Assembly: GCA_004017535.1 (NCBI GenBank)
Contig: SAJS01000009.1
Span: 184,963 to 248,962 of the forward strand
DNA length: 64,000 nt
Direction of reading: 5' to 3'
Source of the DNA: Mesorhizobium sp.
GTDB taxonomy: Bacteria > Pseudomonadota > Alphaproteobacteria > Rhizobiales > Rhizobiaceae
The notes beneath the pieces are model-generated. The model was not told the DNA's origin. It saw only the letters and a list, made by a program, of their open reading frames with translations, and ran no database searches. A program made the translations under genes and the position numbers. Numbering within the stretch: position 1 is the first letter of the stretch; each line of letters starts with the position of its first letter. This document shows positions 26,674 to 35,438 of this stretch, in pieces.

Positions 26674-27423
26674 CTACTGAGCGGACTGAGCCGCCTTGGC
26701 AATCACGTCGGCAACCTTGTCCGGCTGGGAAGCAAACACCGCGTGGCTCGCCCCGATCTCGATCGTCTCGCTGCCGGCGCGCTTTGCCATGTCGCGCTCA
26801 AGGTCGGGGTTGATCGAGCGATCTTGCGTCGCAACGATTGCCCAGCTCTTCTTGGTCTGCCACGCCGGTTCGGTGACCTTGCTTGTGAACGCTGCCTTGG
26901 AGGCAAAGACCTGCGATCTCGACAGGAAGGCTGCATCCTCTTTCGGCAGATCGGCTGCGAAGTCGGCCGCGAAATTGGCCGGGTCAAGATAGAGGTAGTT
27001 TCCGTCCTTGGTTTCGCGAATGCTCGTGCCGGCCGCCGGCTTTGAGGATGCCAGGCTGATCAGGCTCTCACCCTTGTCGGGCTCGAACGCCGCGACATAA
27101 ACCAGTCCGGCAACGTTGGCATGGTTGCCGGCCTCGGTGATCACCATGCCGCCATAGCTGTGACCGACCAGGAGCGACGGCCCGTCCTGCAGATCGAGCA
27201 TGCGATTCGTGGCCGCGACATCGTCCTTGAGCGAGGTGATAGGCTCCTGGACGACCGTCACGTTGAAGCCCCGCTGCTGGAGGATCTCGGTGACCTTGCG
27301 CCATCCGGATCCGTCCGCCAACGCGCCGTGGACGATGACCACGTTCTTGATCTCGGCCGCCTGCGCGGCGAATGCGATGCAGCTTGTGGTCAATGCGACT
27401 GCGAAAATGAAGGCACGATGCAT
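26674..27423 (-). CDS. Secreted alpha/beta hydrolase
   Basis: A 249-residue protein with a cleavable signal peptide (MHRAFIFAVALTTSCIAFAA, then QAAE). The alpha/beta-hydrolase signature is the oxyanion HGALADGSGW (32-41), nucleophile Ser89 in VGHSYGGMV, and the catalytic His in GASHAVFASQP. It resembles the EstC/hydroxynitrile-lyase-like group of small esterases. AGGAG lies just before the start. Downstream is the decayed nuclease gene and upstream the dipZ remnant, so it survives in a damaged region. The substrate is unknown. Confidence 0.85.
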   Translation of the reverse strand: MHRAFIFAVALTTSCIAFAAQAAEIKNVVIVHGALADGSGWRKVTEILQQRGFNVTVVQEPITSLKDDVAATNRMLDLQDGPSLLVGHSYGGMVITEAGNHANVAGLVYVAAFEPDKGESLISLASSKPAAGTSIRETKDGNYLYLDPANFAADFAADLPKEDAAFLSRSQVFASKAAFTSKVTEPAWQTKKSWAIVATQDRSINPDLERDMAKRAGSETIEIGASHAVFASQPDKVADVIAKAAQSAQ

Positions 27424-27480
27424 GATAGAACTCCTTTGCTAGATTTGGTTGCGGTAAAAAACTCTTGCAAAAAGGCTGTG

Positions 27481-27953
27481 TCAGCCGAAGGTGAAGGCGT
27501 AGGCTTGGACGCCGGGATCCACGAAGCATCCGCATCAATGTCGGCGCCGTGATTTTCTCCCGGCGCTTGCCGTCCACGGTCACCTTGAAGCGGATTGGCT
27601 TGCCGTCCTGTCCCGGTCCAAGCACGAGATGCAGATCACAGGCGCTGAAGCGATAGGCGATGGCGCCATTCGCCTGGTCGAGCGTGGGCCGCTCCCCGCC
27701 CACGATCCAGTTTCCAGAAAGACCCCAGCGGTCTAAGCGAGGCTCCGCTACGGAATAGTTCCGCGCGATATCGGGCAGCACGGTCTCATTCGAAGCAAAG
27801 GCCGTTGTCTGCTTCTAGCCGACATAGCATCGCCAACGTGCTGCGCACGAAGCTGTGCCAGGCACGGACAAACACGAAGGACGGGATGGGAAGGATGCAG
27901 GGACTGAAGACAGTCAGCACTCCTCCCAGATAGGCTATAGCGATAAGCGTCAT
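27481..27953 (-). pseudogene. dipZ-type gene remnant with internal deletion
   Basis: The first 44 codons from ATG 27953 encode the start of a DipZ/CcdA-type membrane protein (TLIAIAYLGGVLTVFSPCIL, with the conserved Cys). The frame then breaks, and what follows is the C-terminal carbohydrate-binding-like tail of the same protein (RWGLSGNWIVGGERPTLDQA, then DLHLVLGPGQDGKPIRFKV). A further frameshift precedes the natural end DPGVQAYAFTFG and TGA at 27481. The central membrane and thioredoxin parts of about 450 residues are missing. The deletion lies near 27780-27820. DipZ proteins transfer electrons for periplasmic disulfide reduction. Confidence 0.7.
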
Positions 27954-28259
27954 CGTCGTTTCCTTTGGTGGAGTCCCGGGAAGGTGCGGAGGCGCCAGCC
28001 ATGCAGCCAAAAAGACCGCGATGACGTATCCGGGATATGTCCAAATGCGCTGCAAACTGTATTGAAGTGTACAGACTGGCACTGGCGCTACATCGCGACA
28101 CAAATCTGATCGTCGCCAGGGCGCGCGACCTGGCTTTGTAACAGACTGTATCCTGCAAGCCCCAGGCTACATCCGCATTCAATTGCGCCCGCCGTCGGAC
28201 ACACCGGGGATACATCGCTCCGGCTTTTTGCCGGCCTTCACGCAACCCGGAGACAACCG
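27954..28259. other. Intergenic region
   Basis: 306 bases between the dipZ remnant and the Tat-exported hydrolase. The first bases hold AAGGAAA, the old ribosome-binding site of the dipZ start. No other gene, hairpin or FNR-type site is apparent. Confidence 0.5.
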
Positions 28260-29300
28260 ATGTCCAACGAAATCGATCATACCCGCCGACGCTTCCTCGG
28301 CGTCGCCGCGCTTACTGTCGCGACGACCGAGCTTGGCCTCACGACCCTGGCCAATGCACAGTCGGGCTCCGCGACTACGATGGCGAGGAGAGGCGCGTCA
28401 GAGTCTTTCGATGCAATCAAGCAGGTCAAGGCAGGCGTGCTCGAGATCGGTTATGCCGAGATCGGGCACGCCAATGGAACCGTCGTCCTCCTGCTGCACG
28501 GCTGGCCTTACGACATCAACAGTTTCGTCGACGTTGCCCCGATCCTGGCTAAGGCCGGCTTCCGCGTGATCGTTCCACATCTGCGCGGCTACGGAACCAC
28601 CCGCTTCCTGTCGGCCAACACCCCGCGCAATGGACAGCAGTCGGCGCTCGCGGCCGATATGATCAACCTGATGGATGCCCTCAAGATCGAAAAGGCGATT
28701 GTGGCGGGCTATGACTGGGGCGCGCGCACCGCAAACATCATGGCTGTACTCTGGCCGGAGCGCTGCAAGGCGATGGTTTCCGTCAGCGGCTATCTGATCG
28801 GCAATCCAGAGGTCAACAAGAAGCCGCTGCCGCCCAAGGCCGAGCTTGACTGGTGGTACCAGTTCTACTTCGCCACGGAGCGTGGCCGGCTCGGATATGC
28901 GGCCAACACGCATGATTTCGCCAGGCTGATCTGGGAGACGGCTTCTCCGACCTGGAAGTTCGATGACGCCACCTTCAACCGTTCGGCGGCCTCGCTCGAC
29001 AACGCAGATCACGTCGCCATCACCATCCACAATTATCGCTGGCGGCTGGGCCTTGCCGCAGGGGAGGCAAAATACAACGCATTCGAAAAGAAGCTCGCCA
29101 TGGCACCGGCGATCACGATCCCGACGATCACCATGGAAGGCGACGCCAACGGCGCGCCGCATCCCCATCCGTCGGTCTATGCCGACAAGTTCTCGGGAAA
29201 ATACGAGCATCGCAACATCAGCGGCGGCATCGGCCACAATCTGCCGCAAGAGGCCCCGCAGGCTTTCGCCCAGGCAGTGATGGATGTCGCGAAATTCTAG
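28260..29300 (+). CDS. Tat-exported epoxide hydrolase-like alpha/beta hydrolase
   Basis: A 346-residue protein. It has a twin-arginine signal (RRRFLG at 9-14, hydrophobic stretch, cleavage near ANAQ). The catalytic pattern is that of epoxide hydrolases or dehalogenases rather than esterases: HGWPYDINSF as oxyanion loop and an Asp nucleophile in VAGYDWGAR. A C-terminal GGIGHNLPQEAP supplies the His. Tat export suggests folding in the cytosol before transport. A two-component pair follows on the same strand after about 100 bp and may control it. Confidence 0.85.
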   Translation: MSNEIDHTRRRFLGVAALTVATTELGLTTLANAQSGSATTMARRGASESFDAIKQVKAGVLEIGYAEIGHANGTVVLLLHGWPYDINSFVDVAPILAKAGFRVIVPHLRGYGTTRFLSANTPRNGQQSALAADMINLMDALKIEKAIVAGYDWGARTANIMAVLWPERCKAMVSVSGYLIGNPEVNKKPLPPKAELDWWYQFYFATERGRLGYAANTHDFARLIWETASPTWKFDDATFNRSAASLDNADHVAITIHNYRWRLGLAAGEAKYNAFEKKLAMAPAITIPTITMEGDANGAPHPHPSVYADKFSGKYEHRNISGGIGHNLPQEAPQAFAQAVMDVAKF

Positions 29301-29402
29301 GCGACATGACCGTTTGCGGCGAAGATACCGGCTTCGCGGCAGACCATGCTGTCGCTAATGATGATCCGCAGGGCCGCATGCCACGGAGGTCTGGAAGCGA
29401 GA

Positions 29403-30143
29403 ATGGACCATATCGATCACATCCTGATCGTTGATGACGACCGCGAAATCCGGGAGCTGGTGTCGAGCTATCTGGCGAAGAACGGGCTTCGCACCACCGT
29501 TTGCGCCGATGGCCGCCAGATGCGCAGCTTTCTGGACGCAAACACGGTCGATCTGATCGTGCTCGACGTCATGATGCCGGGCGATGATGGCATCGTGCTT
29601 TGTCGCGAATTGCGCTCGGGCAAGCACAAAGCCACGCCTGTGATCATGCTGACGGCGCGCAACGACGAGATAGACCGGATCCTTGGACTGGAAATCGGCG
29701 CCGACGATTATCTGTCAAAGCCTTTCGCCGCGCGCGAACTCCTGGCCCGCATCAAGGCGGTCCTGCGTCGCACCAGGATGCTCCCGCCCAATCTCCAGAT
29801 CAGCGAAGCAGGGCGGATCGTGTCGTTCGGCGATTGGCGGCTGGACACCGTCGGTCGCCAGCTATTGGACAAGGAAGGCGTGACGATCGCGCTTAGCGGC
29901 GCCGAGTACCGGCTGCTGCGCGTCTTTGTCGATCACCCGCAACGCGTCCTGAGCCGGGACCAATTGCTCAATCTTACCCAAGGCCGCGATGCCGAGCTTT
30001 TCGACCGGTCGATCGACCTTCTCGTCAGCAGGGTAAGACAGCGGCTGGGGGATGATGCCCGAGAGCCTGTCTACATCAAGACCGTGCGGGCGGAAGGTTA
30101 TGTTTTCTCGGTGCCGGTCGAGATCACGGAGCCGCTCACGTGA
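29403..30143 (+). CDS. OmpR-family response regulator
   Basis: A 246-residue regulator. The receiver has Asp11/Asp12, phospho-acceptor Asp55 (VLDVMMPGDDG) and the conserved Lys in LSKPFAARE. The winged-helix domain (about 135-240) ends YIKTVRAEGYVFSVP. I start it at ATG 29403, where the family N-terminus begins and GGAAGCGAGA lies upstream; the frame is open to 29346. It overlaps the kinase gene (GTGA), so this is a genuine operon pair of the OmpR/EnvZ type. Confidence 0.9.
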   Translation: MDHIDHILIVDDDREIRELVSSYLAKNGLRTTVCADGRQMRSFLDANTVDLIVLDVMMPGDDGIVLCRELRSGKHKATPVIMLTARNDEIDRILGLEIGADDYLSKPFAARELLARIKAVLRRTRMLPPNLQISEAGRIVSFGDWRLDTVGRQLLDKEGVTIALSGAEYRLLRVFVDHPQRVLSRDQLLNLTQGRDAELFDRSIDLLVSRVRQRLGDDAREPVYIKTVRAEGYVFSVPVEITEPLT

Positions 30144-31480
30144 CCTGGCGGGCCTGGTGGCCGGGCACGTTGCGCGCGCGCCTGTTTGTGATCATGTTCA
30201 CGGGCCTCGCGCTTGCATACGGCCTTTCCTTCGGCCTGCTTTATGCCGAACGCTACGTGTCTGCCAAAGCCATCATGCTCGGCACACTGGAAAGCAACTT
30301 GGCGACCTCGATAGCCGTCCTGGATCGTCTGCCAGCCACGGAGCGGTCGAGCTGGCTCGACCGTCTGAGCCGCGGCAACTACCGGCTCGTGCTCGGCCCG
30401 GGCCAGAAGGGCATACCCGATACCTCGCAACGCGGCGCGGAAATCGCCAAGCGGATCGAGGATGCGGCCGGTCACAAATATCCGCTGCGCATCGAATCCA
30501 TCCCCTCGGGCGGTAACAGGCTCCAGGGCCACCTGATCCTTTCGGACGGCTCGCCGCTCACCATCGATGTCACTCCCACCGGCATCATGCCGCTCGCCCA
30601 GTGGCTTCCCTACGTCTTCATGGTGCAGATGGCGCTTCTGTTGCTGTGTTCCTGGTTAGCCATGCGCCAGGCCGTGCGCCCGCTCGCCGAACTCACTGCC
30701 GCGGCCGATGGGTTGGATCCTACCAGCAAGCGCATTCGGATGAGCGAAAGCGGCCCGCGCGAGGTCACCCACGCAGCTCGTGCATTCAACGCCATGCGCG
30801 ACCGGATCGACCACTACATCGAAGAGCGCGTCCAGATCCTTGCCGCCATCTCGCATGACCTCCAGACTCCGATTACGCGTATGCGGCTGCGCGCCGAGAT
30901 GGCCGAGGACTCTCCGGAGAAGGACAAGCTCGTCAGTGACCTGCAAGAGATCGGGCGCCTGGTGCAGGATGGCATAGCCTATGCCCGCAGTTCGCACAGC
31001 AACGGCGAGAGCTTGTCGCGGATAGATCTTGCCTCCTTCATCGACAGCATTGCCTATGACTATCAGGACACAGGCAGTGCCGTCTCCGTCGTTGGAACCG
31101 TGCACGGCACGGCCACCACGAAGCCGCATGCGCTGCGCCGGATCCTGACCAACTTCATAGACAACGCGATCAAATTCGCCGGGGCGGCCGAGATCAGCGT
31201 GGAGCATCAATCCAACAGCATTGCCATCACAGTGGCCGATCGCGGCCCGGGCATTCCCGAAGCGATGCTGGAGGTCGCGATGCAGCCCTTCTTCAGGCTT
31301 GAGCAATCGCGTAACCGCGAGACCGGAGGCAGCGGGCTCGGCTTGGCGATAGCCCAGCAACTGGCGGGGGCGATCAGCGGATCGGTCAGGCTCTATAACC
31401 GGGCCGGTGGCGGGCTGGCGGCGGAGGTCAGCATCCATGAGCCCGCCATGGCAGGTCGTGGAGCGATGATTAGGCTTTGA
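30140..31480 (+). CDS. EnvZ-type membrane sensor histidine kinase
   Basis: A 446-residue kinase starting with GTG inside the stop of the regulator gene. Two membrane spans (about 10-35 and 153-175) enclose a periplasmic sensor of about 120 residues. Then follow HAMP (about 175-230), HisKA with His239 in AAISHDLQTPITRMR, and HATPase with N box NFIDNAIKFAG, G1 box DRGPGIPEAM and GGSGLGLAIAQQL. It phosphorylates the regulator encoded immediately upstream. The signal is unknown. Confidence 0.9.
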   Translation: MTWRAWWPGTLRARLFVIMFTGLALAYGLSFGLLYAERYVSAKAIMLGTLESNLATSIAVLDRLPATERSSWLDRLSRGNYRLVLGPGQKGIPDTSQRGAEIAKRIEDAAGHKYPLRIESIPSGGNRLQGHLILSDGSPLTIDVTPTGIMPLAQWLPYVFMVQMALLLLCSWLAMRQAVRPLAELTAAADGLDPTSKRIRMSESGPREVTHAARAFNAMRDRIDHYIEERVQILAAISHDLQTPITRMRLRAEMAEDSPEKDKLVSDLQEIGRLVQDGIAYARSSHSNGESLSRIDLASFIDSIAYDYQDTGSAVSVVGTVHGTATTKPHALRRILTNFIDNAIKFAGAAEISVEHQSNSIAITVADRGPGIPEAMLEVAMQPFFRLEQSRNRETGGSGLGLAIAQQLAGAISGSVRLYNRAGGGLAAEVSIHEPAMAGRGAMIRL

Positions 31481-31582
31481 TATATTCGGCCAGTTCCCGG
31501 AAACATCCGCGATATATTGATGACGGATATTGCGAATTGTCCGCCACGGGCGCGGTCCATATCGCAACATCGGGACAGCAAC

Positions 31583-31729
31583 ATGAAGGAGATCGACAAT
31601 ATCGTCTACACCGGCAAGACACACACCACTGGCGGGCGCGAAGGTTTCGCGCGCAGCGACGATGCGCCTATCAGAGCGCTGACCGGGGTATCTCGCTCTG
31701 CGCTGCCCAGCGGTATGCTGCGCATGTGA
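31583..31729 (+). pseudogene. ohr remnant (N-terminal stub)
   Basis: The frame opens MKEIDNIVYTGKTHTTGGRE and GFARSDD, which matches the start of organic hydroperoxide resistance (Ohr/OsmC-family) proteins. After residue 27 it departs from the family and ends after 48 codons. The two catalytic cysteines, which lie later in Ohr, are absent. It is therefore a truncated leftover, not a peroxidase. Its neighbours are the kinase gene and the first FNR-type sites of the island. Confidence 0.55.
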
Positions 31730-32022
31730 GCAAGCAACAATTTCAATGACAAGGGAATTTCTTCTCGAAGACTCAGGCAAACCGGACTATTGGACAAGAA
31801 TTTCTGCCATGGCTGCTTCAGCGATATTTGACCGAGATCAGATTTTTCCAACCAATATTATGGCCTGTCCGCCGAGCCGCATATATTCGCTGCCATCGCC
31901 ACGTATTGAGCGCAGCCGTGTTGCGGCGCTGTTTCTGTCGATTTGATCTTGGACAAATCCATTGCCTTCGCGGAATGCCATCGTATCTCCGTCTATTGTC
32001 AATCCGTCAGGAGTAAAAGCAG
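31730..32022. other. Intergenic region with weak FNR-type sites
   Basis: AT-richer region of 293 bases before the small lipoprotein gene. It holds TTGACCGAGATCAG at 31828-31841 (one mismatch) and TTGATCTTGGACAA at 31943-31956 (two mismatches, 66 bp before the start codon). No convincing gene lies here. Confidence 0.4.
31828..31841. promoter_or_regulatory. FNR/FixK-type site (one mismatch)
   Basis: TTGAC-CGAG-ATCAG lies 181 bp before the lipoprotein gene at 32023. It is further from the gene than the other sites, so its role is less certain. A weaker site at 31943 is better placed. Confidence 0.35.
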
Positions 32023-32226
32023 ATGAAAGTGCTTATCGTCGCTTCGCTAGGCTTGGTGCTTGCCGGCTGCGTCAATGAGAGTCGCTATGTCTCCGCCCCG
32101 GGTCATGCCTACAAGACCGAACCTGGCTGTAAGCGCCATGAAACCCCTTCGAAGTTCGACGCCGACTGCGATTGTCCGAAGAAAGGTTACAAGGGTTTCA
32201 AACAACCGATCCCATGCCCGCTATGA
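32023..32226 (+). CDS. Small lipoprotein, CDxPxxGY family
   Basis: A 67-residue protein with a lipoprotein signal (MKVLIVASLGLVLAGC; lipobox LAGC, lipid-modified Cys16). The mature part is short and Cys/Lys-rich with KFDADCDCPKKGYKGF. The small lipoprotein at 46355-46633 has the related EFDPNCDEPRVGFRNF, so the two belong to one family that I cannot name. AGGAGTAAAAGC precedes the ATG. It is followed by the PRPP synthetase gene after 144 bp. Confidence 0.65.
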   Translation: MKVLIVASLGLVLAGCVNESRYVSAPGHAYKTEPGCKRHETPSKFDADCDCPKKGYKGFKQPIPCPL

Positions 32227-32370
32227 TGCGCGGCGGGAGTCAGGCGAATAATTGCCCGAAACTTCCTCGCATCGGTCTCGTTCGAGATCAGACAGATCGG
32301 CTCCTGGGAAGCGGAGGGCGGGCGTGTCGCGGAGGACGACTCCCATGGCAACCGCATTGGTGAGATAACT

Positions 32371-33348
32371 ATGCGCTTTTTCGCCTTGAAAGGGACAGAT
32401 CAACTGGGTGGAGCTGTCGCGCAAGTCTTGGGCGTTGACCTCGACTCGCATGAAGAACGCGAATTCGAGGATGGCGAGCACAAGGCTCGACCCCTCGTGA
32501 GTGTGTGTGGTGAAGACGTCTATATACTCCATAGCCTCGCAGGCGAGCCCGGGGCGTCCCCTAACGATAAGCTCCTCAGGCTTCTCTTCTTCATCGCGAC
32601 CTGTCGGGAAGACGGCGCTGCGCGCGTCACGGCGATCACGCCCTATCTTGCCTATGCGCGCAAGGAACGGCAGACAAAAGCGCGTGACCCCGTAAGCACG
32701 CGCCACGTGGCGCAGCTGTTCGAGGCGGTTGGCACCGACTGTCTGGTCACGCTCGACGTCCACAATTTCGCGGCGTTTCAAAACGCCTTCCGTTGTCGAA
32801 CGCTCCATCTCGATTCGGGTGCCCTCCTTCAGTCTATGGTGCGCGAACTGGCCGGCGCCGAGCCTATTGTGGTGTTCTCTCCCGATGGCGGCGGCGTGAA
32901 GCGCGCGCAGTTGGTGAAGGAAAGGTGCGAGGCGGCAATGAGCAACGAGGTGGGTTTCGGTTTCATGGAGAAGCGTCGAAGCCGAGGGGTCGTCTCGGGC
33001 GATCTGTTCGCCGGCGATGTGGGCGGGAAAACCGTCTTCCTCGTCGACGATATGATAAGCACAGGCGGCACGATGCTGAGGGCCGCGCGCGCCTGCCGGG
33101 AACGCGACGCCAAGCAAGTCCACGCCGTCGCCACGCACGGTCTGTTCGGCAAGGGTTCCGAAGCACTGTTCACGGACCCGGCCATTGGGCGCATCGTCGT
33201 TACCGACAGCGTGGTGTCGGCATCGAAGGCGGGAACCGGCCGCGAAGCCAAGTTGCAGGTTCTATCAACCGCGCCGCTGATTGCCGAGGCGATCAAGCGC
33301 CTGCATGCGAATGGTTCAATTTCCGAACTGGCCGGGATGGAAAGCTGA
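32371..33348 (+). CDS. Ribose-phosphate pyrophosphokinase paralogue
   Basis: A 325-residue protein of the PRPP synthetase family, which makes phosphoribosyl pyrophosphate from ribose 5-phosphate and ATP. The N-terminal half carries YARKERQTKARDPVSTRHVA, equivalent to the ATP and flexible loop region. The C-terminal half has the PRPP-binding VFLVDDMISTGGTMLRAA. Divergence from the usual YARQDRK motif suggests a second, specialised copy rather than the housekeeping Prs. Its 3' end overlaps the convergent kinase gene by 56 bases. No FNR-type site of its own is seen, so it may be read with the lipoprotein. Confidence 0.85.
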   Translation: MRFFALKGTDQLGGAVAQVLGVDLDSHEEREFEDGEHKARPLVSVCGEDVYILHSLAGEPGASPNDKLLRLLFFIATCREDGAARVTAITPYLAYARKERQTKARDPVSTRHVAQLFEAVGTDCLVTLDVHNFAAFQNAFRCRTLHLDSGALLQSMVRELAGAEPIVVFSPDGGGVKRAQLVKERCEAAMSNEVGFGFMEKRRSRGVVSGDLFAGDVGGKTVFLVDDMISTGGTMLRAARACRERDAKQVHAVATHGLFGKGSEALFTDPAIGRIVVTDSVVSASKAGTGREAKLQVLSTAPLIAEAIKRLHANGSISELAGMES

Positions 33349-34339
33349 ACTCCTCCTTCGCGGCGCCGATGTAGGAGAGCGCCAGGCGCGACCACCTGCT
33401 GGGTTCCCGCACGACCCGGTCGAGCAGATGCGCCAGGCAAAGCCGCGCCCGAAGCAACATCCGGAACGAACCGTAGAAAGCCAGGACCTCATCGTCGGGA
33501 CGGCCGCCTAGGTGCGCCTCGAGCAAATCGAGCAGGACCGGGCGGACCCAGCCTGCTCCCAGCATTGCGCATTCCAGGCCCAGATAGTTGACCTCGTCGT
33601 AGGGATCGATGATCCGTAGGGATCGATCAAACTCGAGGCAGTCTATGACTTGCATCGGCGTGCCGATATACACGTGCTCTGGCCGCAAGTCGCCATGCCC
33701 CTCGACGATGCGGCCTTCCTCGATGCGGGCCTGGATGCGAGGGATTAGCTGCGTAAAGCGCTCGTCGGCGACGTCAAGTACGGGCAGGGCGGCTTCGGAG
33801 ACGCCGAGCCTCGGCTGACCCAGGATGGCTCGAGTGACGGTCTGCTCTCTGATAAGGCTTTCCAGATACAGATTGCCATCCTCGATCTCTGGCGGGGCGG
33901 CCGAGTAAAACTCGGCCATCAGCTCACCCACTTTGCGAATGTCTGCTTCGGTAACAACGCCTTCGCGAAGCCTGATATCCAGCAAGTCGGCCCGAGGCAG
34001 CCGTTTCATCTCGACCAGCCAGTCGACGGTCCGCCCTTGTCCACCAAGATTGAGGCGTCCGTCATGGGTGCATCGCAGCGGAACGACGGAACAATAAGTA
34101 TTGGTCGCAAGCCGCTTGTTCAGCCGCAGTTCCTCTTCGCAGAAGAACCTGCGCCGGTCGAGCGTGCTGAAGTCGAGGAAGGGATATCGGACTGGCTTCT
34201 TCAGTTTGTAGACGCGGTCCTCGGTCAGAAAGACCCAGGACATATGCGTTTGCCGGGCAACAACAAAGGATGCGGCATGAGGATACGATCTTGCATCGCT
34301 CAGGAAGCGTACCTTTGTCGCCAGATCGATCATCGACAA
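33293..34339 (-). CDS. APH-fold kinase, COG2187 type
   Basis: A 348-residue protein with the aminoglycoside-phosphotransferase/protein-kinase fold. The ATP-binding Lys pair is in DRVYKLKKPVRYPFLDF, the catalytic loop is VEGHGDLRPEHVYI, and the metal-binding Asp is in VIDCLEFD. Relatives grouped as COG2187 are often fused to a P-loop kinase domain; here that part is absent. The substrate is unknown, and drug resistance should not be assumed. It is divergent from the helix-hairpin-helix gene with one perfect FNR-type site between them and overlaps prs tail to tail. Confidence 0.8.
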   Translation of the reverse strand: MSMIDLATKVRFLSDARSYPHAASFVVARQTHMSWVFLTEDRVYKLKKPVRYPFLDFSTLDRRRFFCEEELRLNKRLATNTYCSVVPLRCTHDGRLNLGGQGRTVDWLVEMKRLPRADLLDIRLREGVVTEADIRKVGELMAEFYSAAPPEIEDGNLYLESLIREQTVTRAILGQPRLGVSEAALPVLDVADERFTQLIPRIQARIEEGRIVEGHGDLRPEHVYIGTPMQVIDCLEFDRSLRIIDPYDEVNYLGLECAMLGAGWVRPVLLDLLEAHLGGRPDDEVLAFYGSFRMLLRARLCLAHLLDRVVREPSRWSRLALSYIGAAKEEFSFPSRPVRKLNHSHAGA

Positions 34340-34394
34340 TCACTCTTGCAATCGCAATACGTCGAAACAGATCGACCAAACGGCGCGACGCGCC

Positions 34395-34408
34395 TTGATG
34401 CGTATCAA
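34395..34408. promoter_or_regulatory. FNR/FixK-type site (perfect)
   Basis: TTGAT-GCGT-ATCAA matches the consensus fully. It lies 55 bp before the APH-fold kinase start on one strand and 61 bp before the helix-hairpin-helix gene on the other, so it could serve both. Confidence 0.75.
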
Positions 34409-34469
34409 CGAACCCGGCGTTCGTTCGCTTATTTTGCCCTGTCGGACCGATCCGACGAGGTACTTCAGG

Positions 34470-35438
34470 ATGACCATTCAGACCGGCATTCATGCTGTTC
34501 CCGCGCCGACTGTCACTTCCCAAAGCCTGCCGGCCATCAATTTGCTGGTCGCAGGCAGGCTGCGTGACTACGCTGATCTCTTGACCCAGCAAGGCGAGGA
34601 TGGATTTCGCGCCAGAGCCTTTGAGCGCGCAGCCGATGTGATCACGGCTCTCGACCGACCGGTCGATAAGATTCTCTCGCAGGAGGGCCGTGAAGGATTG
34701 ATAGCGCTGCCCGCCGTCGGAACGGGTATCGCCGGCGCGATTGCCGAGATGGTCACCACCGGGCGCTGGTCGCAAATGGACAGGCTGCGGGGAGACCTTG
34801 CGCCGGAGGTTCTGTTCCGGAGCATCCCTGGCATCGGCGCTAAGTTGGCCGGTCGCCTTGCCAAGGATGGCCAGCTGGAGAGCCTGGAGGAGCTCGAATA
34901 CGCCGTTCGGTTCGGCAAGGTTGCTGTGAGGGGCATCGGGCCGCGCCGCCGGCGGATGATCGCCGCAGCCATCGCGGAACGCCTGGGGCGGCCGCTTTTC
35001 GTTTCCGAAAGCACGGTCGCTCGCCCGCCTGTCGCCATGCTTCTGCAGGTGGACCGGATGTATCGCGAGCGCGTGGCCGCGGGGCAGCTGCGCAAGATAG
35101 CGCCGAAGCGTTTCCATCCCACCGGCAGCGCTTGGCTACCCATCCTGCATGCCCGCCATGGCGACTGGCATTTCACCGCTCTGTTCTCAAACACACAGCT
35201 CGCCCACCAACTCAACAAAACGACTGACTGGGTCGTCATCTATTATCACCGGGACGGCGAGCCCGAGGGGCGGTGCACCGTGGTCACGGTCACACGCGGA
35301 CCATCGCTTGGGCAGCGCGTCGTCCGCGGACGAGAAAGTCCCGAAGACGAGGAGGAGATAAGATTAAACGCGGAATCGGAAGTGAGGACGCCGAGACGCC
35401 TGAGCCGGCAATCCCGGTCCGGAAAGTCTGCTTCATAA
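34470..35438 (+). CDS. Orphan polymerase-beta-type helix-hairpin-helix protein
   Basis: A 322-residue protein. Residues about 20-150 match the N-terminal 8-kDa and helix-hairpin-helix part of family X DNA polymerases (LRDYADLLTQQGEDGFRARA, then IPGIGAKLAGRLA and RGIGPRRRRMIAAAIAE). The nucleotidyl-transfer domain with its catalytic Asp residues is missing. A conserved-looking second domain follows (about 190-290, with HARHGDWHFTALFSNTQLAH), then an Arg/Glu/Ser-rich tail that may be frameshifted. It probably binds DNA gaps or ends. The start at 34470 places the FNR-type site at normal promoter distance; the frame is open to 34395. Confidence 0.75.
   Translation: MTIQTGIHAVPAPTVTSQSLPAINLLVAGRLRDYADLLTQQGEDGFRARAFERAADVITALDRPVDKILSQEGREGLIALPAVGTGIAGAIAEMVTTGRWSQMDRLRGDLAPEVLFRSIPGIGAKLAGRLAKDGQLESLEELEYAVRFGKVAVRGIGPRRRRMIAAAIAERLGRPLFVSESTVARPPVAMLLQVDRMYRERVAAGQLRKIAPKRFHPTGSAWLPILHARHGDWHFTALFSNTQLAHQLNKTTDWVVIYYHRDGEPEGRCTVVTVTRGPSLGQRVVRGRESPEDEEEIRLNAESEVRTPRRLSRQSRSGKSAS

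Noticed and set aside
27068-27781. Open frame of 237 codons on the minus strand spanning two loci
   Set aside because: A chimera: its first third is the dipZ C-terminal remnant and the rest is an off-frame shadow of the secreted hydrolase.
33293-34339. Aminoglycoside resistance gene
   Set aside because: Only the kinase fold is shared; the COG2187-type sequence and its place under an FNR-type site do not support drug modification.
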